Positions 49,301-60,650 of a stretch of DNA of 64,000 nucleotides are shown here, in pieces. This stretch comes from Dreissena polymorpha (lineage: Eukaryota > Mollusca > Bivalvia > Myida > Dreissenidae), in contig NC_068367.1 in assembly GCF_020536995.1 (NCBI RefSeq), forward strand, positions 66,247,993-66,311,992, in the 5' to 3' direction. A model generated the notes under the pieces. The model did no database searches. It saw only the letters and a list, made by a program, of their open reading frames with translations, and was not told the DNA's origin. How positions within the stretch are numbered: position 1 is the first letter of the stretch; every line of letters starts with the position of its first letter. Both the position numbers and the translations under genes were made by a program.

Positions 49301-50440
49301 GATGTTGGTCTGATCCACAAATAAAACATTTCAGATGAGCGATAGGCGGGTTCTTTCTGCTAGAATTTGGATAGGTTTGGGTGCGCTGAGACGGTTGCCT
49401 ATATCTTTGTCTTTTATCCGAGTAAACATTTCTTGGACGTTTGCTCATCTCATCTATCGTTTTCTGTAAACCTTTATTGTGTTTCGCATGTCGTCCATCT
49501 CTTTCGTACCGGAGTGTGGTTGAGTAACGGTAGGTCTCACCATGCCTTGCTGACGACGTTCAGCCCTGTAGAACGACTCAAGTTCGACGGCATGTCGTAC
49601 AGCATCATTGAGATCTACAGGTCTAGATTGCTTAATTTTCAGGCGCATCTCTGAGTTCACTAGTGCGTCTACAAACTGTTCCTTTGCAAGCGTCTCCTTT
49701 ACATCTTGAGGCGCTTTTGGATAGGCCAGGTTGGTCAGTCTGCGAATGTCCTGGTCAAGTTTCACCATGGTTTCCGTCGCTCGCTGCTGCCGCTCTTTAA
49801 GCTGCACTCTATACAACTCAGTTTGATTAGGTGGAGCAAATCTCTCTTCAAGCGCCCGTACCAAGTCTTCATAAGTGGCATCCTTAGATGCTAAGTTCCC
49901 ATACACTCCCTGTGCCTGTCCCCTGAGAGAAACAGATAAATACATTGCTTTCTGGTCACTGTCCCAACCGTTGAGCTTTGCACAGGCTTCGAAATGCGCC
50001 TTGTAGTCGGCCCATGCTCCGACCCCATCGTATGTGGCAGGCTTAACCTTTACCCCATACTTTGCAGTAGTTGAGGGCTCCTCTTTTGCTGTGGGACCGG
50101 CTGGTTCCCTGTCTGACAGGTTTCCGCTTGGTGACAAATCTATCAAGTCTGTTGTTTTATAATTTTATATGTTCAGTTTGACAGGCCATGTCCATCCTGG
50201 ATGCTCCAACAATTGGCGTCTTGGGCAGTAGCCTCCTTGGATGTGGAGAAGAAACGAGCATCGGAGTCCCTGATGGCATTATCTTCTCATACTTTATACC
50301 ATCTCTTAATGAATAAACTTCCGGTCTGACACGTTCTATATCTGTTCTGAATGGCGTCGATGCCAGCATTTCGAGTCTCATGCTGGTTTCATCAATCTCA
50401 TGCTGCATCCTTTTTATCTCATTTTCTAGCTGCAAGGTAT
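49260..50440 (-). pseudogene. Ty3/Gypsy gag remnant
   Basis: An N-terminal coiled-coil-like Glu/Lys/Met-rich stretch, then a capsid-type retrotransposon gag domain (AWADYKAHFEACAKLNGW ... ALEERFAPPNQ), and the zinc knuckle CFICGSDQHLKRDC, typical of nucleocapsid. Broken copy. Confidence 0.85.
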
Positions 50441-50545
50441 GCCGCTCTCGTCTTAGCCTGCTATTTTAAAGCTCTAATTCTCGGTTCCGACTAACGTCCG
50501 TGATCGGGTCGTGAATAAGCGAATGTCCAGTGACGTTCTAAAGTG

Positions 50546-50562
50546 CCCCACGTTGGGCGCCA
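50546..50562 (-). other. tRNA primer-binding site of the Ty3/Gypsy element
   Basis: TGGCGCCCAACGTGGGG on the minus strand, 5 bases inside the 5' LTR. TGG pairs with the CCA end of a tRNA. I do not assign which tRNA. Confidence 0.75.
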
Positions 50563-50567
50563 AATTT

Positions 50568-51795
50568 TGTAACGTGCAAGGTGACTTTAACCAGACTGAA
50601 ATTCACGCTGGCTAAGGATATATAATATTTTCGCCTGGCTGCTTTACCAGTGTGATTAGAAACAAAGGATTTGGAACAATGATTGGTGCATACAATAAAT
50701 CACAGTAGAAATCAACAAAACCGGGTCAATATAACAAACTAATCAATAAAAACAACGGATGAGTCTGGTCTGAGACTATGGATGTGCCTAGTCTGAAACT
50801 ATGGATGAGCCTGGTTTGAAACTATTGACGAGACTAGTCTGAAACTATGGATGAAACTGGTCTAAAACTATGGCTGAAACTAGTCTGAAACTATGGATGA
50901 AACTGGTCTAAAACTATGGATGAAACTAGTCTGAAATTATGGATGAAACTGGTCTGAAACTATGGATGAAACTGGTTTGAGACTACGGATGATACTAGTC
51001 TAAAACTATGCATGAAACTGGCCTGAGACTATGGATGAAACTGGTTTGAGACTACGGATGATACTAGTCTAAAACTATGCGTGAAACTGGTCTGAGACTA
51101 TGGATGAAACTGGTTTGAGACTACGGATGATACTAGTCTAAAACTATGCATGAAACTGGTCGGAGACTATGGGTGAAACTGGTTTGAGACTTCGGATTAT
51201 ACTAGTCTAAAACTATGCGTAGACGAACGTCAAAGCCCTAACTGTTAGTATTCGATTTAGACTGTCGCTTTTCCACCTTGGTTTACTCAGCAGACAAGCC
51301 CTAGCTAACAACTAGTTCTGTCACTTTTCCGACCACAATGTGGAATTACTCAGTAGACAGAAAAGCTACAGTTATTTACCTAGTATTGTTCGATGTGTAC
51401 GCTTTGAGAACCAACTTCGAAAAACATCTTATGCAGAGAAGCCACTGTTTATATACAGACAAGTCACGTGATACCCTAGACGAAACTATTCTACAAAATG
51501 GGTAGAAACTAAGTTACTTCATCCTTATGAAACAGCAATGAAATACTATTAAACAATGTTCGATTCACATTAGTTAGTTACCAATTATACTCATGCAGTA
51601 ACAAAGTTATATTGTGAGGCAATAATGCAAACTGTTTTATTAATTTCAGAATATAAATATGCGTATTACCCAAATTGAAATGCTAGCGTCCGATCTATTT
51701 TATCCGAATAACTGTAAGAGGACGATGCCGTATAGAACAATGGTTACACTCTTCTATTATTAACAATCTGATCGAAGGCAGGAAAATTCGCTACA
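50568..51795 (-). repeat. 5' LTR of the Ty3/Gypsy element
   Basis: 1228 bp, no length difference from the other LTR, with the same internal minisatellite at about 50758-51220. Confidence 0.95.
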
Positions 51796-51799
51796 CAAT

Positions 51800-52558
51800 C
51801 ATCCCATAGCTCAAAATTGGCGGCAATATATCGTTATATTATTTTGCTTACATAAACATGTTAAGCAATCAGCTCTATGTTAAGTTGTGTGTTTGATAGT
51901 ACTGTAAACATTTGTGAAATTCTGTTTGTAGCTATAACAATAATTATAATATTTGCAAAGCTCTTTTTTACTTTATCGACTTCAGTCCGATTAAATTTGA
52001 TTCTACCTTTGTAGTTCGAGGTAGTTTGACGTCGAAGATCTTGTTTTTTGTGGAACATATCAGATGCTTTTTGTCTATATTATACTTTACAATTCTCTCA
52101 TATGGCTTAAACATATTAATGTGTTATTACAAACGTAGTTTTCCGCGTATTACAAAGTTTCGATTTGTTTTATAAACCATGTGTTAATTAGCTTCAACGG
52201 TTTAAAACAATAATGATCATACATTTGCAGTGGAAATCGTGCATTAAATCGCATTATTGTCCACGATTATTTTTAATAAAACTTAATATAATAAATAATG
52301 TCATATTTACATGTCGATAAAACACCTACCGAGCTCAGTGGTTGACCATTATTTAACACAAAAACACCCCCAAATTAATTACTGCATATTCTTTAAACAC
52401 ACAGCCATGTGGATCTTTTTTTATAAACAGCATTACTGCCTTATGAAATAAATGTCAACACAACTATTATCATGCAGATGTTTTTCGTTTTCACTAGTTG
52501 GGCGATTTCACAGTGGGTTGGCATTGCCTTACAAATCGAATGGAACGACACAGGCACC
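51800..52558. other. AT-rich flank, no gene
   Basis: It is the continuation of the sequence interrupted by the Ty3/Gypsy element. Nothing recognised. Confidence 0.4.
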
Positions 52559-52787
52559 TTAACCCATTTATGCCTAGTGGACTCTCCCATCCGTCTAAAT
52601 TGGATGATTTTTTTTCCAAAAATATGGATGTCTAGTATATTTATTTCTATATTTAGAATATTTCTTACAGAAAGTCCTTTAAGCAAAAAACGCAGACCCA
52701 GATGAGACGCCACATCATGCGGCGTCTCATCTAGGTCTACGCTGTTTGCAAAGGCTTTTTTCTAGACGCTAGGCATAAATGGGTTAA
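52559..52787. mobile_element. 229-bp TTAA-ended fold-back element, family 2
   Basis: A perfect 19-bp inverted repeat, TTAACCCATTTATGCCTAG, lies at the two ends (52559-52577 and 52769-52787), the first and last four bases being TTAA. A strong inner hairpin at about 52691-52742 has arms CAGACCCAGATGAGACGCC and GGCGTCTCATCTAGGTCTA. No coding capacity. Confidence 0.85.
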
Positions 52788-53089
52788 TTAACATTGGTAT
52801 TCATCAAAGAGTGTTTGTATCATTGTGCAAGATGGTACAATTTTCTGAACTTTGACGTGTTGATGCTATGAATCCAATTAACACAAAATGATTGTTCCAA
52901 TTGTTCAGTAAAACAACGAAAACAAATATATTGTTATTGATGTTTGTTGCAAAATCTGACATGTCAAAAATGTATCATAAATCATAGTAAATATCTTTGA
53001 ATTTACATTTAGGTGATCTCCAATTTGTTTCAAATTTTAAGAACCGAAGCGAATGTTACATGCAAAAATATATGCTTGCATGTGTATAA

Positions 53090-53090
<1 letters not shown>

Positions 53091-53181
<91 letters not shown>
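53091..53181. repeat. (TA)n microsatellite
   Basis: About 45 TA units. The Ile/Tyr-repeat frames on both strands are by-products. Confidence 0.98.
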
Positions 53182-53185
<4 letters not shown>

Positions 53186-53464
53186 GGCTCTTCGTGGGAG
53201 TATCTTCTTTTGACCCAATTACATATCATATGATACATTGCGCAAGTTGATTCATCCCTGTATGGATCAAAGGTTTTTTTCTTTTACGATAATACATGTT
53301 TACTGCATGTTTTGTAAACATTTTCCAAAATCATTTTTACACGACAGTTGTGGTTTGTGTCTTGTTTGATGAAAATATTTTCCATTTGATTTACTTCGTG
53401 CCCCAAGTTAAGATAATAAATATTTGTTTAATGTCAGTAAGACCACTTTATTGCAAAACATATA

Positions 53465-53660
53465 TGAGAGAAAACTTGCTAAATGCATGTACAGTCCTCA
53501 CAGGCTAATCAGAGACGACACTTTATGCTTTATGGAATTGTTCGTTTAGATGATTGTCTTGTAAACAAAAATCCAGTATAGGCGAAACTATCATTCCTGA
53601 TTAGCCTATGCGTATTGCGCATGCATTAAGCCCAGTTTTCTCCGAAGGAGGCTCATTCAC
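53465..53660. repeat. Fold-back repeat, family 1, degraded
   Basis: GCTAAATGCATGTACAGTCC, CACAGGCTAATCAGAGACG and GCGCATGCATTAAGCCCAG keep the family order. It closes with CCGAAGGAGGCTC. Confidence 0.75.
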
Positions 53661-54009
53661 TTCAAACTGAGTTTGTTGTTTAACCCTCAATGATTTGCAT
53701 GGACCTTTCCAATGCCCTCATACCGGTTTTAATAATTTTTCGTTTATATTTGGTGTTATGTTATAATTCTAGTGCATGATAACAAACATTTCGTTTATGT
53801 TGTTTTAAGTTTACTCAAAGTATAAGAGGTGATCACTAAATAATATATTACAATATATAACAAGATAAGTATTGATGCAAAGCATCAAAGGGCGTAGGGA
53901 ATATCAGTGTAAAAGGCACTCAATGAAGTTACATGGAACGATTTATTTCTACCGTAAATATTAATATATTGGCCGATTATTTTAAACAAAATAGAAAAAG
54001 ATACTGGTA

Positions 54010-54115
54010 TAACCATTATCTATGATTGTTTGTTATAACCCCCAAATAAACATTATCTATGATGTTGTGTTTTAACCCCCAAATAACTATTATCTATGAT
54101 TTGTGTTGTAACACC
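54010..54115 (+). repeat. Short tandem repeat, about 44 bp by 2.5
   Basis: The words ATTATCTATGAT and TAACCCCCAAATAA recur three and two times. Confidence 0.8.
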
Positions 54116-54339
54116 ATAATATTTCATAGTTCATTTTATTTACATTGGTTTCCTTTTTGTTTACTGGCATCCGTGTGCAGTTTTCATTAATGGAACAGAA
54201 CTGTGTAGGTTTTAAAAATCTGCTTCATCTTGTAAGCGTAATTTCATATGTTTTCAACTTCACTTATTCTTACGTTGCTCATTTACGTTAGAGGTTGAGT
54301 TCTCATTGATATGAAAACACTGTTAAAGTTTTAATGTGT

Positions 54340-54365
54340 TTACGACCCCCCCCCCCCACCCTCCC
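54340..54365. repeat. Poly-C rich run
   Basis: A C run of about ten bases with flanking C-rich sequence. No other feature in the AT-rich surroundings. Confidence 0.8.
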
Positions 54366-54490
54366 ACATATATATTTTATGGGCATAATAAAAACAAAAA
54401 ATGGTTACAATAAAACAGCATATTTATTTAAACTAAAATGTCTACATCAAAACAAAAAGTTAACATAGAACACAAATAAAATAATTTGAT

Positions 54491-54558
54491 TCTACTGGGG
54501 CTCGATTTTTGGACCTTTCACATGTGAAGCGAGCGTGGAACCACTACACTACGGAACC
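54491..54558 (-). pseudogene. tRNA-Val-like sequence, decayed
   Basis: On the minus strand it begins GGTTCCGTAGTGTAGTGGTT, as metazoan tRNA-Val does. An anticodon-loop-like TTCACAT (CAC, Val) and AAAGGTCC follow. The T arm (AAATCGAGCCCC) and the 3' acceptor side no longer pair. It is either an old tRNA copy or the head of a tRNA-derived SINE. Confidence 0.6.
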
Positions 54559-55180
54559 GCTTGAAAGATCACCTTCTAACTAAGATATTAAGGTAGTAGG
54601 GGCCTAATAGGTACTTTTCCAGAAACACTCTTTGTTATTATTTCCACATAGTAAATTGTATATCACAACTAATTGCAAAATTTTTAAACTTTTTACAGGC
54701 CGGTTTACTTTTTATACTTGGTTGAATACACCTACCTATTGTCTCGGTTGGGCGTTTTCTATGGATTTACCCTTTATCCAAAATATATAGTTTTTTGTAA
54801 TGGAATATACATATATTTTAACAATTAACTTAATAAACGTACTCGACTGGATTTTGTTAGTAAATACAGAATTAAAAACGTGTCATTGAAAGAGAATTGT
54901 GCCTTTGATGTCCAATAATATATGCACTTATCTGGATAAAATGGCAAAAACGACAACAAATGGTTCAGAGACAAGAAACTTTAATTACGTTTTGTGTCAC
55001 TTGTAGTGTGATGAAATGCATATATTGTACGTATTTATTTAACACAACATATTTTCTACACACTGAATGAATTTCAGGAAGTTTAACCGTTCCTATCTCA
55101 AGAAATTTTACTAGAGTATGCCTACCCCAATTCATTTTCACGCAATGAATTTAAGTATAAATTTGCATAGCACTTCTTTT

Positions 55181-55197
55181 GGGGGGGGGGGGGGGGT
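55181..55197. repeat. Poly-G run
   Basis: About 17 G in a row. Confidence 0.95.
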
Positions 55198-55291
55198 TTC
55201 TAGTTGCTTAGTAAAAGCTACAGTTATAAACCATGACATGTGAAGAAATTTAGCTAACTTTGAATTAATATTGATATAATAATACATTTAC

Positions 55292-56003
55292 AAGAGCACC
55301 GCATAACGGGTGCCACGCTCGGCTGCGAAAGCTTGTCAGATTTTTTTAGAGGTCACAGTGACCTTGACCTTTGACCTTGAGACTCAAAATGGGTGTAGCG
55401 TGTAGAACTCATCAAATTACATCTACATATGAAGTTTCAAAGTTGTAGGTGAAAGTACTGTGATGTTAGAGGAAAAGTTAAAGTTTTATATTAGAGGTCA
55501 CAGTGACCTTAACCTTTGACCTAGTGACCAAAAAACTGGGTGTGGTGTGTTGAACTCATTTAGGTGCATGTACATATGAAGTTTCAAAACTGAAGGTGGA
55601 AGCACTATGATGGTAGAGGCAAAGTTAAAGTTTTATATTAGAGGTCACAGTGACCTTGACCTTTGACATAGTAACCCAAAAATGGGAGTGGTGTGTAAAA
55701 CTTATCAAGCTGCATGTACATATGAAGTTTCAAAGTTGTAGATGGAAGCACTGTGATGTTAGAGGCAAAGTTAAAGTTTTATATTAGAGGTCACAGTGAC
55801 CTTGACCTTTGACATAGTGACCCAAAAAAGGGTGTGGCATGTAGAACTCATCAAGGTGCATGTACATATGAAGTTTCAAAGTTGTAGGTGGAAGTACTTT
55901 AATTTTAGAGCCAATGTAAAGGTTTTAGCACGACGGCGGACGTCGGACGACGATGAGGCTATGACAATACCTCGAAGTTTTCTCCGAAAACAGCCTAGCT
56001 AAT
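55292..56003 (+). mobile_element. Molluscan-type repeat element with tandem nuclear-receptor-like sites
   Basis: A unique-looking head (GAGCACCGCATAACGGGTGC) is followed by four tandem units of about 146 bp and a tail with GACGGCGGACGTCGG and TTTTCTCCGAAAACAGCC. The head (GCTCGGCTG) and tail (CAGCCTAGC) are weakly inverted. I recall similar repeats as abundant in bivalves. No coding capacity; reading frames across it are repeat translations. Confidence 0.75.
55350..55802 (+). promoter_or_regulatory. Four palindromic ERE-consensus sites, with DR1-like half-sites
   Basis: AGGTCACAGTGACCT, an exact fit to the oestrogen-response consensus AGGTCAnnnTGACCT, occurs at 55350-55364, 55495-55509, 55642-55656 and 55788-55802. 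The first is followed directly by TGACCTTTGACCT (55365-55377), the inverse of a direct repeat of AGGTCA spaced by one base. The other units carry one- or two-base variants of this. Whether a receptor binds here is not known. Confidence 0.7.
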
Positions 56004-56321
56004 TATACAATCTTAAGGTAACCTAAAGTCAAAAGGCAACATATGAACACAGGCGCAGTTAACCACAAAATGTCAAAGTCGTCCCAATATTACGTAGCAT
56101 AAAGGTGTATAACTTATCATGTTTCTTTAAACATGTGGCACAATAATATACAACTTATATTTTAATAAAAACAGCCACATTAATAAAAACTAGATGTACA
56201 TTATCTAGTATCAGTATAAAGCCATTGCGTGATTTTGACTGGCCGTGTGTCATTTGAAAGCCATATTATCTCGTTCCGTCACTTTTCGTCACTGAAAAAC
56301 TAACCGATTTTAGGGACCACT

Positions 56322-57080
56322 TCAGATAAAAAAAAAATTCGTTTGTGACTTTTGGTAGTCCCTCATTGTTTTGAGCAATTGAAGTATCCCTAAAGCCATC
56401 CTCTCCGGAACTAGAAAATATGGCTTCCTAATGCCACAAGGCCAGTCCATATCCCGCAATGTTTTGCGCTTTAGAGTTCCTCTATGCAGCAGCACGTCTA
56501 ACAATCTAATGTTCTTTGCCTTTAAGGCTTTTCATGACTTAAACAAACTGAATTATGGATTGCAGTAACAGTAAAGATGTGGCCCATATCGTCAGTAATT
56601 TTTCATGTTTTAAGCAAAGATCCCAGTGCTTCAACATCATTAGGACTACTGTGGGCGTTGCAGGTTGCCTGGAGAACACGTTCACTTAATCTTCCTGTTT
56701 GTGTGACTGTCCAGGATACTATTTTTGAAAACCGGCAAAGAGTTAACAAAACTGCTTACACAATTACAAAACGTTTCAAAACAGTGTGTGTTCAGTAATG
56801 CACTAACCAAAACCGGAAAATCAAACCTGCGCCTATTATGAGCAGCACAAATGGCTCTGGGAAACTTTGCAAGCCACATCATACAATTATGTAGGGAAGT
56901 TTTAATTGATACACTGTCAACACTGCCACCATTTACACGCATTATGCCTTGATCATCAACAGAGATGCTAATCACTTTCTGAACTTCGGAAGAAATTGGC
57001 ACTGTTGTCTTCACATATGTCGAGAACTTAAAACCCGTCTTCAAATGCACATCAGCAATCTGAGTAATATCAGGCATTAC
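56322..57080 (-). pseudogene. DEDDh exonuclease remnant (TREX/PML-like)
   Basis: On the minus strand an exon-like frame starts near 57075 after a TACAG acceptor-like site. It reads DITQIADVHL, PISSEVQKVISISV, then AICAAHNRRRFDFPVLVSAL with the third catalytic Asp in HNxRxFD, and VNSLPVFKNS. A different frame continues with ATCNAHSSPNDVEALGSLL (about 56590-56650), the final His/Asp motif of DEDDh exonucleases. Further on, a scrap SGEDGFRDTSIAQNNEGLPK (about 56350-56410) fits the C-terminal tail I associate with this family. The first catalytic motif (DxE) is not seen; it would lie in an upstream exon. The frame changes suggest a decayed gene. Members degrade DNA or RNA 3' to 5'. Confidence 0.65.
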
Positions 57081-57628
57081 TGTACCTCGAATTGAAATAC
57101 AAAATTAAATTCACACAATGCTTATTTCGTGAATTTTATAATTCCCCTTAAAGTTTCATTCTGACGCCTTATATGATCGTTGGTTATGAGAAAAATCAAT
57201 TTTCAGCACAACAAGCACATTACATATTGACAAGTCGTTGAACTCAAATTATAGCTTGTGAAAAGAATTCACAATTTATATGAATAGCTCATAATTTTAA
57301 TATACATTATGCTCCTTCATATGATTTATTACTAAAAGTAATGAATGTATTTTAAAAAATTGTAATATTTGGAATAGCTTTTAATATTTATAATAACAAT
57401 CACAAATATTTTTAATAATGTGCCTGTCCTGGGGTTCTAACAAAAAATCTTTTAAAAAATGTTATTTTACCAACTATGAACACAGTGCCTTTAATAAAAC
57501 AATTATTATTAATATGTTTCATGTTCATCTGGAATATGAAATAAGAAGACATTTGATGCGAAAAAATACTAAAATTTGGCACCAGAATAGTCAATAACAT
57601 TGTATTAAAAGTTAGTTTTTACACGTAC
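57081..57628. other. AT-rich spacer between the exonuclease and Mutator-like exons
   Basis: No exon recognised on the minus strand. The transposase catalytic core expected after the Mutator-like N-terminus is not here. Confidence 0.45.
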
Positions 57629-58181
57629 TCCATTTCTTTTTCATAAGCTTCAATGGCAGCCTTGTTCGACGATGCAGTTGAGATTTTCTTGATGGCCTCC
57701 CCAGCAAGAGCCTCCATCTTCTTAACATTTCTATTTGCAGTAAGCGTTATGTTTAGAGTGGTTAGGAAGTTATTTATCTTCACCGGCCTGGCCAAACTTA
57801 CTTTCATTGCTGAAAAGAGAATTGAAAATGATAAGAACATGAAAACAAAAAAAGGCCTTAGTTACTTAATAATGAAGTCACAATGTATTTTCATAGAATC
57901 CATTCGTATCATCATAACATTATTAAATATTAAACATTGATAGAAATGGCAAGTTGAAAAATGAAGACATGCATACCTGTCCCAGGCTTGTTATTTACGT
58001 CAAAGCTTGGCATTCCCCTGATCTTGAGATGAAGCTGCTTTCCATAAGCACCACGGTTGACTTCTCTACAGTCAGGGTTTTCACAAACAACGTACAAATA
58101 ACAACTGAGGCCATTTTGTAGTTCGCCAATAATGTTATATATTGTCAAAGGAATGGCGCACAGATTACAAAAACGAGTCAA
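57629..58181 (-). CDS. Mutator-like transposase N-terminal domain, two exons
   Basis: Exon 57977-58181 ends GGGACAG|GTATGC and exon 57629-57809 starts after TCTCTTTTCAG, with a 167-bp intron. The join keeps frame and gives FDVNNKPGTAMKVSLARPV, which fits the family pattern FDVNxxxxxAM. The first exon has paired Cys (CNLC, CENPDC) typical of its zinc-binding part. The second has INNFLTTLNITL and KKMEALAGEAIKKI, like the NNxLxTLNIP and KKREREVG pattern of the Mutator-like domain in animal proteins. A possible donor GTACGT ends exon two at 57629; otherwise a stop follows at once. No catalytic core is seen downstream. It is probably a piece of a transposase-derived gene, possibly once joined to the exonuclease. 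Confidence 0.6.
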
Positions 58182-59359
58182 TCAATCTTCTTCCATCCCC
58201 CCACCCATTTCTGCTAACTCTTTTCACGCCATTTAGCAAATGCGAATGGCTTTAACGTGAGTCATTTTCACACAAATCGCCATCGCAGAGCTCGGTAAAT
58301 GAATAATTGTTATCGAACATAAAGTTGTCGATCGGTGTTTGCTTATTTTTCGATTTTGCAAATCGAGCGCTTTTTTTCGCACTTTCATTTTGCTTCGAAA
58401 ATGTCAACGACCGTGACGTCATGAACACAAATATTTTATGAAACGAATTAATTTAACTTATATTTGTATTGTATAATTATTAAATCTTAAAGAGATAAGC
58501 AAATGTAACTCTTGAATAAAAAATACAAATTTATTTCGTGTATTTAGTATAATATCCGGGCTTTACCGTAGATATCGCATATAGCCGAAACGCTTTCCGA
58601 ATACGGTGATATCGACCGACTATTCCCGATCTCACTAGGAACCTACTGCCTGAATAAGTGACTGTAGTGTAACGGTTATCAATAAAGCAATAAACTGTGT
58701 AATCGCTGTCGTCTTGTAAAATTGAAGAAAATACGCGTTAACCAAAACTCGAACAACAAAAGTCTGTACTATTGTTAGGAAAACCACAAAATAAATATAT
58801 TTTGATTATGTTTTGTTTTTATACAAAACCAGAAAGTTTCGCGTATTTTCCCAGTCCCTGTGATCTTTCCCCTGTGATCAGTTATTAATTAAAACAATAA
58901 TCTTTTCATTATTGGCAATAAATGTTATAATAAATGTAATAGGCACAAATGCAGTAATTATTCACACTAATTTACACAAAAAGTCACCACTATGCAAGAT
59001 ATTCTTAAAACAAAAATATATACATTGATCCGTAAAATAACTTCTCCTCCCATAAGCGAAAATAAACCCGCATTACATACTAGTCACCGCACTCCAGTGC
59101 GACGCCAATCAATCTCGTAAAGATCTGACGCTGGCCTTTATGCTTCAATACATAACTTTAAAAGCATAAGAATTCTTTAAATCGGTTTGAGCAGATAAAA
59201 CAATATACCACTAATTTACTGTAATGTAATTAAACCCGTGAAACACGTGAACTGTTTGTGGGCTAGGCTATGAATATATGGAAATATTCACGCTTATTAT
59301 TGATGCTATTTGAAGTATCATGTCAATATTGAAGAACTATACTGTAAATATATCATATG
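58182..59359. other. AT-rich DNA, no gene seen
   Basis: 58250-58420 is slightly richer in CpG and could be a 5' region for the minus-strand exons at 58181. I see no TATA box or other firm signal. Confidence 0.35.
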
Positions 59360-59640
59360 GTATAATTCAAGAGTGTAAATTAAGCAAATTAAAGTGCACA
59401 CGTATAAGGTCAATGTTGGCGAAGCGGAGCAATGCTATAAATAGAAGCGGGAGCTATACTATAAATAGATCGTATAATTCAAGCGTGTCATTTATGCTAA
59501 TTTTAGTTCAAAAGTAGAAGGTCCATGTTGGCGAGTTATACTATAAATAGAAGCGCGAGCTATACTATAAAAAGATCGTATAATTTAAGCGTGTAATTTA
59601 TGCTAATTTAAGTTCACAAGTTAGTTATCAGGTAAATTTA
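59360..59640 (+). repeat. Tandem repeat, about 110-120 bp by 2.5
   Basis: GTATAATTCAAG/GTATAATTTAAG, GGTC(A/C)ATGTTGGCGA and CTATAAATAGAAGCG recur in order about every 110-120 bp. TATAAATAG occurs four times, but this is a property of the repeat. Confidence 0.8.
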
Positions 59641-60650
59641 GGAGAGCTACCGCTGGCTACATTAAGCAATACATACATACACTAATGCATTTGGATAATA
59701 AAACATGTCAAAATTATTGTTCATTTATCATTCTAATAATGGGCATAGGTTGTGTATCCGTTTCTGTGTTATAACATAGCTTTATATAAATGTCCTTGGC
59801 TTGTTGATATGGTCTGACTCTCCTTTACAGATGCATGTGTCAGTAATGCCCATATATTAAGAGTCATATATATATATGACAAGTAAGCCTTAATAATAAA
59901 TTTTAACATATACTTCCTAAGAGAGAATAGTTTTTATTCACTTAATGAAACAAAATACTCTAATATTTCATAAAACAGTGCGAGATTAATCTTTATTATA
60001 GAAAAAGCTGTAGATAAATGTAAAATAGTGTTAACATGGAAACTTGTTTGCCAAAACCAGGGAGGCGTTAGATGAGAATGTTGAAAAGAAAACACATTAA
60101 TTCCGCCTTTAGACATTTCCACAAATAGCAACAGCACAGTCTGACATTTATGTGCGATCGTTCTTGAAAAGATGTCTGATTAAATCTTATTTAAGAGAGA
60201 CTCCGAGTGTGAAATTTGTAAAACATTCTGTAGGTGGTTCGTAAAGCAGCTCCGAAATGTGTTTTTGAGTAAACTTGATGTGTAATACGAGTATAACTTT
60301 TCGTGTCGACTAACCAATTTTAGGAAGAATTCATGTGAGTTACCAAATCAAGTGTGTGCACTGATAGCTTATCCCCTACACATATACACTCATTTCTTGA
60401 TTTAATTCCACATCACACTAACATACTACTGTCTTATGTCTTACACATACATGCTAATTGTTCCAGCAAAATATACGCATATTTTAACTCGATATTGAAC
60501 TCACGAAGCATACCACAGTTGCTTGTATCGCCTTAAAGCTGAAAAGAAATGTAGGGATAAAGCAAACTCAGTCTTGCACCACTAACGATATTTCGGCAGC
60601 ATGTCCATATTAGTTATATAACACGCATTATTATTTTATGTTCACTTTTT
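59640..60650. other. AT-rich DNA, no gene
   Basis: A weak resemblance at 60020-60160 to the end of the segmental units (AACATGGAAAC, AATAGCAACAGCACAGTCTG) is the only signal. Confidence 0.35.

Larger units (their letters stand above)
43124..51799 (-). mobile_element. Ty3/Gypsy LTR retrotransposon, full length, broken
   Basis: Element 43128-51795 (8.67 kb) lies on the minus strand with two LTRs of 1228 bp and a flanking CAAT direct repeat (43124-43127, 51796-51799). Parts in order: 5' LTR, primer-binding site, gag (about 50.4-49.3 kb) with a CCHC knuckle, protease (DTGA, about 49.15 kb), reverse transcriptase (about 48.4-47.9 kb, including YLDD), RNase H (about 47.5-47.0 kb), integrase with zinc domain, core and GPY/F motif (about 46.8-45.75 kb), a finger-bearing tail (about 45.5-44.8 kb), and 3' LTR. 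There is no envelope gene. The coding part is broken in about half a dozen places. By eye the LTRs differ at 29 of 1228 positions (about 2.4%), so insertion is fairly recent, probably a few million years ago depending on the mutation rate. Confidence 0.95.

Noticed and set aside
53030-53250. Ile/Tyr repeat frames
   Set aside because: Produced by (TA)n.
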